The notes beneath the pieces are model-generated. The model saw only the letters and a program-made list of their open reading frames with translations. It did no database searches and was not told the origin of the DNA. The translations under genes and the position numbers were made by a program. Below, one piece after another: positions 1 to 6,240 of a stretch of DNA of 6,240 bases (position 1 is the first letter of the stretch; each line of letters starts with the position of its first letter). The stretch comes from Ramlibacter sp. (GTDB taxonomy: Bacteria > Pseudomonadota > Gammaproteobacteria > Burkholderiales > Burkholderiaceae_C): contig JAMPXR010000162.1 in NCBI GenBank assembly GCA_023701085.1, forward strand, positions 1 through 6,240. The letters are read 5' to 3'.

Positions 1-1404
<1,404 letters not shown>

Positions 1405-1407
1405 GCG

Positions 1408-1827
1408 TCAGGCAGGCGGCTGTTCCGGCCGCTGCCACAGCCAGGCCCCGACGCTGGCCATGATCGCGATGGCGATGAACGCCAGCCAGATGGGCCGGGC
1501 GAACACCAGCATGATGATCGCGGCCAGGGACATCATCACGGTGGACATCCACTTGGCGGGGCGCCGCACCACGCCGCCGTGGCGCCAGTCGCGGATGTGC
1601 GGGCCCAGGCGCGGATGGTTCTCCAGCCAGTGCGACAGGCGCGGCGAGCTGCGCGCGGCCGCCCAGGCCGCCAGCAGGATGAAGGGCACGGTGGGCATCA
1701 CCGGAACGAAGGCCCCGATGATGCCCAGGACCAGGCATGCGACGGCAAGCGTCTTGAGCATCCAGCGCACCGGCCGCGACAGGGCGGGGGCATCCTCGGC
1801 GGCATCGGTGTATTGGGGGTCCGGCAT
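1408..1827 (-). CDS. DUF454 (YbaN-like) inner membrane protein
   Basis: This encodes a 139-residue membrane protein of the DUF454/YbaN family, whose biochemical function is not established. The family signature is clear: a hydrophobic run at about 24-42, then [15 protein letters not shown] (41-55), then [24 protein letters not shown] (58-81), here split only by normal family variation. Two more hydrophobic stretches follow at about 93-110 and 112-131, so three or four membrane segments are likely. The acidic N-terminus (about 1-20) is probably cytoplasmic and poorly conserved. I chose the ATG at 1827 because the much longer in-frame extension would run through the divergent def gene and has no family similarity. 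No convincing Shine-Dalgarno sequence precedes it. The gene is tail-to-tail with ligA (3 bases between stop codons) and divergent from def, so it is probably its own transcription unit. Confidence 0.85.
   Translation of the reverse strand: MPDPQYTDAAEDAPALSRPVRWMLKTLAVACLVLGIIGAFVPVMPTVPFILLAAWAAARSSPRLSHWLENHPRLGPHIRDWRHGGVVRRPAKWMSTVMMSLAAIIMLVFARPIWLAFIAIAIMASVGAWLWQRPEQPPA
1411..1436. repeat. Inverted repeat just after the ligA stop
   Basis: The left arm at 1411-1420 pairs with the right arm at 1428-1436 over 9 base pairs, with one bulged G and a 7-base loop (1421-1427). It begins 6 bases after the ligA stop codon and also encodes the last residues of the convergent DUF454 gene. No T-run follows on either strand, so it is not a classic intrinsic terminator. 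It could stabilise the 3' end of the ligA mRNA or help terminate transcription in the tail-to-tail junction. In GC-rich DNA such hairpins also arise by chance. Confidence 0.35.
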
Positions 1828-1860
1828 GCAGCGATTGTGCCGCGCGGCTATGCTTGCCGG
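1828..1860. promoter_or_regulatory. Short divergent start region, DUF454 gene / def
   Basis: Only 33 bases separate the two divergent ATG codons. On the + strand a TATGCT (1849-1854) matches 4 of 6 bases of the sigma-70 -10 box and ends 6 bases before the def ATG. On the - strand a CACAAT (1839-1834) also matches 4 of 6 and ends 6 bases before the DUF454 ATG. Neither has a recognisable -35 at 16-18 bases, and neither gene has an obvious ribosome binding site. If these -10 boxes are used, both messages would be leaderless or nearly so. This is weak, pattern-based evidence; the true promoters may lie inside the opposing genes. Confidence 0.25.
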
Positions 1861-2400
1861 ATGGCCGTACGTGAAATCCTGAAGATGGGCGATGCGCGCC
1901 TGCTGCGCGTGGCCCAGCCCGTGGCCCGGTTCGACACCGACGAGATCCACCGGCTGGTGTCGGACATGCTGGACACCATGCGCGCCGCCGACGGCGCCGG
2001 CTTGGCCGCGCCCCAGATCGGCGTGGACCTGCAGCTGGTCGTCTTCGGCGCCGATGCGGCCAATCCCCGCTATCCGGACGCGCCGCGGGTGCCGCGCACC
2101 GTGCTGCTCAACCCCGTGATCACGCCCCTGGGCCCCGAGGAGGAAGAGGGCTGGGAAGGCTGCCTCTCGGTGCCCGGCCTGCGCGGCGTCGTGCCGCGCT
2201 GGGCCCGGATCCGCTATACGGGCTTCGATCCATACGGCGATGCGATTGACCGCAGTGCCGAAGGCTTCCATGCGCGTGTGGTGCAGCACGAGTGCGACCA
2301 CCTGATGGGCAAGCTCTATCCGATGCGGGTGCGCGACTTCAGCAAATTCGGCTTCACCAGCGTGCTGTTTCCGGGGCTGGACGCCGGGCAGGACGATTGA
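1861..2400 (+). CDS. def: Peptide deformylase
   Basis: Def removes the formyl group from the N-terminal formyl-methionine of nascent proteins at the ribosome, using a bound metal ion (Fe2+ in most bacteria). It yields formate and the free methionine that Map can then remove. The product has 179 residues, normal for the family. All three catalytic motifs are present: [10 protein letters not shown] at 45-54, EGCLSVP at 99-105 with the metal-ligand C101, and HECDH at 143-147 with ligands H143 and H147 and the catalytic E144. The ATG at 1861 gives the usual family N-terminus ([15 protein letters not shown]). A long in-frame extension back to 1579 overlaps the DUF454 gene and lacks similarity, so I reject it. 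No fmt, the usual partner of def, is adjacent, so this may be a stand-alone or second deformylase copy. It converges on glnD with a 47-base gap. Confidence 0.97.
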   Translation: MAVREILKMGDARLLRVAQPVARFDTDEIHRLVSDMLDTMRAADGAGLAAPQIGVDLQLVVFGADAANPRYPDAPRVPRTVLLNPVITPLGPEEEEGWEGCLSVPGLRGVVPRWARIRYTGFDPYGDAIDRSAEGFHARVVQHECDHLMGKLYPMRVRDFSKFGFTSVLFPGLDAGQDD

Positions 2401-2447
2401 AGCACTGCATCCGCGCGTCCGGCTGTCCGCCCACGCGTCCGCGCCGT
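2401..2447. repeat. Convergent def/glnD gap with an 8-base direct repeat
   Basis: The 47 bases between the def and glnD stop codons hold a direct repeat of CGCGTCCG at 2414-2421 and 2434-2441 (20-base period). I see no stem followed by a T-run on either strand, so no intrinsic terminator is visible for either gene. Termination is probably Rho-dependent, or the transcripts overlap into each other's 3' ends. The repeat is short and may have no function. Confidence 0.3.
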
Positions 2448-5057
2448 TCAGGCCGCCAGAGCTTCCAGCAGCTCCGTCTCGATCTCGATCTGCCGCCTGT
2501 TCTGCTGCAGTTCGGCGCCGTCGATCAGGAAGGTGTCCTCAACCCGTTCGCCCAGCGTGGACACCTTCGCCAGGTGCAGGTTGATCTTGTGCCGCGCGAG
2601 CACGCGCGCCACCGAATAGAGCAGGCCCACCCGGTCGCTGGCTGAAATGCTCAGCAGCCAGCGCTGGGCTTTCTCGTCGGGCGCCAGGTGCACGCGCGGC
2701 GCGATCGGGAAGCTCTTGACGCGGCGCGACACGCGGCCGCGGCTGGGCGGGGGCAGCGGGCCGGCCTGCTCGATGGTGTGCTGCAGTTCGGCCTGGACCA
2801 TGCTGATCAGTTCGCGGTTGTGTTCGGGCAGCATGGAGCTGACGACCTGGAAGGTGTCGATCGCGTAGCCGTTGCCCGCGGTGTGGATCTTGGCGTCGAG
2901 GATGGAAAAGCCGGCGTGCTCGAAATAGCCGCAGATGCGGGCGAACAGATCGGGCTGGTCCGGCGTGTAGACCACGACCTGCAGGCCCTCGCCCACCGGG
3001 GACAGCCGCGCCCTGACGACCGCCCCGGCCCGGCCCACGTGGCGCGACAGGTGGCGCGCGTGCCAGGCGATGTCGCCGGCGTCGTGGCGCATGAAGTAGC
3101 CCACGTCCAGCGTGTCCCACAGCTTCTGGTGCGCCTGGAACGGCAGCGCGTAGAGCTGCAGCTGCACCAGCGCCTCGCGCTTGCGCGCCTCGACTTCGGC
3201 ATCGGGATCGGGCGCGCGTCCGCCCAGCGTGCGCAGCGTCAGGCGGTACAGGTCCTCCAGCAGCTTGCCCTTCCAGGCGTTCCAGACCTTGGGGCTGGTG
3301 CCGCGGATGTCGGCCACCGTCAGCAGGTACAGCGCCGTCAGGTAGCGCTCGTTGCGAACGCGCCGCGCGAACGCCTCGATCACGCCGGGGTTGCTCAGGT
3401 CCTGCTTCTGCGCGATCCGGCTCATGGCCAGGTGCTCCCGGACCAGGAACTCGATCAGCTTGGCATCCTCGGGGTCGATGGCGTGCTGGCGGCAGAACAG
3501 CCGCACGTCGCGCGCGCCCAGCTCCGAGTGATCGCCGCCGCGGCCCTTGCCGATGTCGTGGAACAGCGCGGCCACATACAGGATGTAGGGCTTGTCCCAG
3601 CCGGCCGCCAGCTGCGAGCAGAACGGATACTCGTGCGCGTGCTCCGCGATGAAGAAGCGCCGCACGTTGCGCAGCACCATCAGGATGTGCTGGTCCACCG
3701 TGTAGACATGGAACAGGTCGTGCTGCATCTGCCCCACGATGCGGCGGAATGCCCAGACGTAGCGTCCCAGCACCGAGGTCTGGTTCATCAGCCGCATCGC
3801 GTGGGTGATGCCGCGCGGCGCCATCAGGATCGCGCGGAACCGGGCATGGTTGACCGGGTCGCTGCGGAAGTCCGCGTCCATCACCTTGCGCGCGTTGTAG
3901 AGCGCGCGCAAGGTGCGCGCCGACAGCCCCTCGGCGCCGACCGTCGTCTCGAAGACCAGGAATGTCTCCAGGATCGCCTGCGGCTGCTTCAGGTACAGGT
4001 CGTCGCTGGCGACCTCGATCGTCCCGGCCTTGATGGCGAACCGCTCGTTGACCGGTTCGGGCTCGTGCTGGCTCGGATTGAGGCGCTCCTCGATGTTGAG
4101 CAGCAGGATCTGGTTGAGCTGCGCGACCGCCTTGGCGGCCCAGTAGAAGCGCTTCATCAGCGACTCGCTGGCGCGCGAGATCAGGCGTCCGCTGGAATGG
4201 AACCAGGTGCGGTAGCCGAAGGATTCCGCCACGGCGGTCTGCAGGTCGAACACCAGCCGGTCCTCGCGCCGTCCGGCGATCATGTGCAGCCGGGCGCGGA
4301 TCAGGCTGAGCAGCTCTTCGTTGCGCTTGATCTGGCGCGCCTCGAACGGCGTGGCCAGACCTTTGCGCGCCAGCTCGTCCCAGCTCCTGCCGAAGCCGGC
4401 CGCCTTGGCGACCCACAGGATCACCTGCAGGTCGCGCAGGCCGCCGGGCGATTCCTTGCAATTGGGCTCCAGCGAGTAAGGCGTGTTCTCGAACTTGGTA
4501 TGGCGCTGGCGCATCTCCAGGGTCTTGGCAATGAAGAACGCCTTGGGATCGAGCGTGGCCGCGAAGCGCTTCTGGAACACGGCGTACAGCTTGGCGTCGC
4601 CGTCGACCCGCCGCGATTCCAGCAGGGAGGTGCGGACCGTGACATCGCTGTCCGCCTGGGCCAGGCATTCGGAGACGGTGCGCACACTGGAGCCGATCTC
4701 CAGCCCGCAGTCCCAGCAGCTGCCGATGAACGCCTCGACCCTGCGCCGCAGCTCGGCATCGGCGTCGGCCGGCGCCGCGTCGGGCATCAGCACCAGCACG
4801 TCCACGTCCGAGTGCGGGAACAGCTCGCCGCGCCCGAAGCCGCCGACCGCCAGCAGCGCGAATTCCTGCGGGAGCCCGGCCCGCGCCCACAGCGACTTCA
4901 GTGCAAGGTCGGCCTCGCGCGACAGCCCCCGCAACAGGCTGCGGATGCCCCGTGCCGAGCTGCCGCGGGCCGACAGCGCGGCCAGCAGTTCGCCCTTGCG
5001 GGCGCGGTAGCGTTCGCGCAGTGTCTGGACGTCCGGCTGGGCTACGTGCGCGTCCAT
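2448..5057 (-). CDS. glnD: Bifunctional PII uridylyltransferase / uridylyl-removing enzyme
   Basis: GlnD is the cytoplasmic glutamine sensor of the nitrogen response. It adds UMP to PII proteins (GlnB/GlnK) when glutamine is low and removes it when glutamine is high, which sets glutamine synthetase adenylylation and NtrBC activity. The product has 869 residues, the usual size. The nucleotidyltransferase domain (about 50-220) carries GG at 72-73 and the metal-binding D84 and D86 in the SDVDVLVL stretch. A linker and helical region follows to about 440. The HD hydrolase domain (about 445-600) shows [12 protein letters not shown] at 446-457, H500-D501 in FHDIGKG, and H510. Two ACT domains close the protein (about 692-765 and 799-869) and are the expected glutamine-binding part. 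The ATG at 5057 was preferred over an in-frame ATG at 5108, because the extra 17 residues are encoded by a palindromic repeat and a GAGG site sits 9 bases before 5057. It lies 100 bases downstream of map in the same direction, probably in one operon. Confidence 0.97.
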   Translation of the reverse strand: MDAHVAQPDVQTLRERYRARKGELLAALSARGSSARGIRSLLRGLSREADLALKSLWARAGLPQEFALLAVGGFGRGELFPHSDVDVLVLMPDAAPADADAELRRRVEAFIGSCWDCGLEIGSSVRTVSECLAQADSDVTVRTSLLESRRVDGDAKLYAVFQKRFAATLDPKAFFIAKTLEMRQRHTKFENTPYSLEPNCKESPGGLRDLQVILWVAKAAGFGRSWDELARKGLATPFEARQIKRNEELLSLIRARLHMIAGRREDRLVFDLQTAVAESFGYRTWFHSSGRLISRASESLMKRFYWAAKAVAQLNQILLLNIEERLNPSQHEPEPVNERFAIKAGTIEVASDDLYLKQPQAILETFLVFETTVGAEGLSARTLRALYNARKVMDADFRSDPVNHARFRAILMAPRGITHAMRLMNQTSVLGRYVWAFRRIVGQMQHDLFHVYTVDQHILMVLRNVRRFFIAEHAHEYPFCSQLAAGWDKPYILYVAALFHDIGKGRGGDHSELGARDVRLFCRQHAIDPEDAKLIEFLVREHLAMSRIAQKQDLSNPGVIEAFARRVRNERYLTALYLLTVADIRGTSPKVWNAWKGKLLEDLYRLTLRTLGGRAPDPDAEVEARKREALVQLQLYALPFQAHQKLWDTLDVGYFMRHDAGDIAWHARHLSRHVGRAGAVVRARLSPVGEGLQVVVYTPDQPDLFARICGYFEHAGFSILDAKIHTAGNGYAIDTFQVVSSMLPEHNRELISMVQAELQHTIEQAGPLPPPSRGRVSRRVKSFPIAPRVHLAPDEKAQRWLLSISASDRVGLLYSVARVLARHKINLHLAKVSTLGERVEDTFLIDGAELQQNRRQIEIETELLEALAA

Positions 5058-5066
5058 GGTCGGATG

Positions 5067-5070
5067 CCTC
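5067..5070 (-). promoter_or_regulatory. Probable glnD ribosome binding site
   Basis: Read on the - strand, GAGG lies 9 bases before the ATG at 5057. It supports that start rather than the in-frame ATG at 5108. It falls 9 bases past the end of the map-glnD palindrome (5080-5145), so it would stay accessible if the palindrome folds in the mRNA. Confidence 0.5.
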
Positions 5071-5079
5071 GGGCGCCGG

Positions 5080-5145
5080 CCGCGCCAGCCACGCGCCCGT
5101 CCCGCCATCCCTTGCCGGAGGCGGGCAGGGCGCGGGTCGGCGCGG
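5080..5145. repeat. Large imperfect palindrome between map and glnD
   Basis: The arm at 5080-5106 pairs with 5120-5145 in 22 Watson-Crick pairs out of 26 columns, with one bulged base (A5091) and a 13-base loop (5107-5119). The inner 15 bases (5092-5106 against 5120-5134) match at 13 positions. The mismatched columns are 5087/5138, 5088/5137, 5099/5127 and 5100/5126, where one column can wobble in RNA on either strand. The structure fills about two thirds of the 100-base map-glnD gap. No T-run follows, so it is not a standard terminator. Its sequence style, a GC-rich stem around a CTTGCCGGAGGCGGGCAGGG core, resembles dispersed intergenic palindromes (REP/BIME-like) common in high-GC proteobacteria. 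Whether it is repeated elsewhere cannot be seen here. It may limit or stabilise the map-glnD transcript. Confidence 0.7.
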
Positions 5146-5157
5146 GAGACATGGCCT

Positions 5158-5961
5158 TCAGGCGTGGACGAAGGGCGGCGGCGCGGGGCTGCCGGCCGAC
5201 AGCGTCATGACCTCGTAGCCGGTCTCGGTCACCAGGACCGTGTGTTCCCACTGGGCCGACAGCGAATGGTCCTTGGTGACGATGGTCCAGCCGTCGTTGC
5301 CGAACTCCTTCACGTCCCGGCGGCCGGCGTTGATCATGGGCTCGATCGTGAAGGTCATGCCCGGCTTGAGTTCTTCCAGGGTGCCGGGCCGCCCATAGTG
5401 CAGCACCTGCGGCTCCTCGTGGAAATTGCGGCCGATGCCATGGCCGCAGAACTCCCGCACCACCGAGAAGCCCTGGCCCTCCGCGAACTTCTGGATGGCA
5501 AAGCCGATATCGCCCAGGCGGATGCCGGGCTTGACGCGCACGATGCCGTGCCACATCGCCTCGTAGGTCAGCGCGACCAGGCGCTTGGCCGCGATGGACA
5601 CCTCGCCCACCAGGAACATGCGGCTGGTATCGCCGTACCAGCCGTCCTTGATGACCGTCACGTCCACGTTGACGATGTCGCCCTTCTTGAGCGGCTTGTC
5701 GTTGGGGATGCCGTGGCACACCACATGGTTCACCGAGGTGCACAACGACGCCGGGTAGGGCGGGTAGCCGGCGGGCTGGTAGCCCAGGGTGGCGGACGTC
5801 GTGCCCTGCCGGGCCATGCAGTCCGCCGCCAGCCGGTCGATTTCGCCCGTCGTGATGCCCGGCTTGATGTGCGGCGTGATGTAGTCCAGCACCTCCGCGG
5901 CCAGCCGCCCCGCCACGCGCATGCCCTCGATACCTTCGGCGTCTTTGTAGGTAATGCTCAT
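5158..5961 (-). CDS. map: Methionine aminopeptidase, type I
   Basis: Map removes the N-terminal methionine from new cytosolic proteins when the second residue is small, acting after deformylase. The product has 267 residues, typical of bacterial type I enzymes without an N-terminal extension. The pita-bread fold residues are all present: H83 (in CHGIPN), metal ligands D100 (NVDVT), D111 (GDTS), H174 (GHGIGR), E207 (IEPM) and E238 (QWEH), plus H181, matching E. coli H79, D97, D108, H171, E204, E235 and H178. The ATG at 5961 gives [20 protein letters not shown], which aligns with the family N-terminus. An in-frame GTG at 5997 would add 12 unusual residues (MPADAAPDPVPS) and lies upstream of the predicted transcription start. 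The last 12 or so residues form a proline-rich tail (SPAPPPF). It is followed by glnD in the same direction and is divergent from purL. Confidence 0.97.
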   Translation of the reverse strand: MSITYKDAEGIEGMRVAGRLAAEVLDYITPHIKPGITTGEIDRLAADCMARQGTTSATLGYQPAGYPPYPASLCTSVNHVVCHGIPNDKPLKKGDIVNVDVTVIKDGWYGDTSRMFLVGEVSIAAKRLVALTYEAMWHGIVRVKPGIRLGDIGFAIQKFAEGQGFSVVREFCGHGIGRNFHEEPQVLHYGRPGTLEELKPGMTFTIEPMINAGRRDVKEFGNDGWTIVTKDHSLSAQWEHTVLVTETGYEVMTLSAGSPAPPPFVHA

Positions 5962-5999
5962 GGATGGGACTGGATCGGGTGCGGCATCGGCAGGCACCG

Positions 6000-6008
6000 A
6001 TTATTCCA
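6000..6008 (-). promoter_or_regulatory. Candidate extended -10 promoter for map (and glnD)
   Basis: On the - strand, TGGAATAAT (6008 to 6000) fits the extended -10 form TGnTATAAT with 5 of 6 hexamer matches. It is one of the few AT-rich patches in the region. The start of transcription would fall near 5993, giving a leader of about 32 bases before the ATG at 5961. The best -35 is weak (AAGGCA, 6029-6024, 18-base spacing), which an extended -10 can tolerate. This favours the ATG over the GTG at 5997. Function is inferred from sequence only. Confidence 0.45.
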
Positions 6009-6079
6009 GACAGCGAATTTCCCTGCCTTGCCCGGCGGCATGCGGCGCCGCGCCGGCGGCGCGAAGCCAACGCCGCAGC

Positions 6080-6085
6080 TAAAAT
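6080..6085 (+). promoter_or_regulatory. Candidate -10 box for purL
   Basis: TAAAAT matches 5 of 6 bases of the sigma-70 -10 consensus and stands out in GC-rich surroundings. Transcription would begin near 6092, leaving a leader of about 65 bases before the purL GTG. I see no good -35 at 16-18 bases upstream (the region is GC-only), so activity may need an activator or a non-canonical -35. I recognise no operator for a purine repressor. Confidence 0.45.
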
Positions 6086-6097
6086 AGGGCGTCGCCA

Positions 6098-6124
6098 CGG
6101 GCGGCCCCAGTCAGCGGCCGGCCG
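6098..6124 (+). other. Hairpin in the predicted purL leader
   Basis: CGGGCGGCC (6098-6106) pairs with GGCCGGCCG (6116-6124) at 8 of 9 positions around a 9-base loop (6107-6115). If transcription starts near 6092, this stem sits at the very 5' end of the purL mRNA. The following 32 bases up to the GTG look unstructured. No T-run follows and I recognise no known riboswitch. It could protect the 5' end, or simply reflect high GC content. Confidence 0.35.
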
Positions 6125-6156
6125 ATCACCGTTTCCCCGAGCACACAGGCTTCACA

Positions 6157-6240
6157 GTGACCTTGCACATCACCGAGTACGAGGGCGGCAACGCGCTCAG
6201 CGGCTTCCGGGCCCAGCAACTGCTGCCGCAGCTGCAAGCC
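6157..6240 (+). CDS. purL: Phosphoribosylformylglycinamidine synthase, N-terminal 28 codons (3' end outside window)
   Basis: PurL makes formylglycinamidine ribonucleotide from FGAR, glutamine and ATP, the fourth step of purine synthesis, in the cytoplasm. Only the first 28 codons are present. The translation contains TLHITEYEGGNALSGFR followed by AQQLLPQLQA, which matches the start of the large single-chain proteobacterial PurL (about 1,300 residues), especially the GGxALSxFR stretch. The start is the GTG at 6157. No closer ATG is in frame, and AGG at 6147-6149 lies 7 bases upstream as a weak ribosome binding site. The gene is divergent from map. With so few residues the call rests on the N-terminal signature alone; the catalytic domains are not visible. 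Confidence 0.82.
   Translation, partial: MTLHITEYEGGNALSGFRAQQLLPQLQA

Noticed and set aside
1579..1860. An N-terminal extension of Def by 94 residues
   Set aside because: It overlaps the DUF454 gene antisense, is low-complexity, and the normal Def N-terminus begins at 1861.
1828..2301. An N-terminal extension of the DUF454 protein by 158 residues
   Set aside because: It is antisense to def and unrelated to the family; the known domain begins shortly after the ATG at 1827.
2539..4890. A 783-codon open frame on the - strand in another frame of glnD
   Set aside because: It is dominated by R, A, G and P as expected for an out-of-frame reading of GC-rich coding sequence, with no motif.
5058..5108. 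A 17-residue N-terminal extension of GlnD
   Set aside because: It is encoded by the palindromic repeat, is rich in R and G, and the ATG at 5057 has a GAGG site at a suitable distance.
2688..5210. An 840-codon open frame on the + strand opposite glnD
   Set aside because: It is a high-GC shadow of glnD: composition is low-complexity (rich in R, A, Q, L), no domain is recognisable, and glnD has complete catalytic motifs across the same DNA.
5056..6087. A 343-codon open frame on the + strand opposite map, and a 342-codon frame on the - strand over the same region
   Set aside because: Both are shadows of map, which has every catalytic residue in its own frame.

Overview
This window is an ordinary, gene-dense stretch of chromosome from a high-GC betaproteobacterium. 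I would place it in the Burkholderiales, probably the Comamonadaceae or a close relative. That rests on the strong G/C third-position bias, the style of the GlnD, Def and PurL proteins, and the map-glnD gene pair divergent from purL; it was not tested by phylogeny. Five protein families are recognised with confidence. No mobile element, CRISPR array, phage gene, tRNA or rRNA is visible.

Layout from left to right. (1) The C-terminal two thirds of NAD+-dependent DNA ligase (ligA, +), which enters from outside the window, spans 1-1404. (2) A small DUF454/YbaN-type membrane protein (-, 1408-1827) lies tail-to-tail with ligA, with only 3 bases between the stop codons. (3) Peptide deformylase (def, +, 1861-2400) is divergent from the DUF454 gene, with 33 bases between the starts. 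(4) The PII uridylyltransferase/uridylyl-removing enzyme glnD (-, 2448-5057) converges on def across 47 bases. (5) Type I methionine aminopeptidase (map, -, 5158-5961) lies upstream of glnD in the same direction; the 100-base gap between them is mostly one large imperfect palindrome. (6) A 195-base divergent promoter region (5962-6156) is followed by the first 28 codons of purL (+), which runs off the right edge.

The genes are housekeeping: DNA repair and replication (ligA), N-terminal methionine processing of new proteins (def and map), nitrogen sensing (glnD) and purine synthesis (purL). map and glnD are probably co-transcribed from a promoter just upstream of map. No gap without a gene exceeds 300 bases.

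I found no evidence for a novel biological system. The most notable non-coding element is the roughly 66-base palindrome between map and glnD, which looks like a dispersed intergenic repeat or an intra-operon RNA hairpin. Smaller observations concern possible leaderless transcription of the divergent DUF454/def pair and a GC-rich hairpin in the predicted purL leader.
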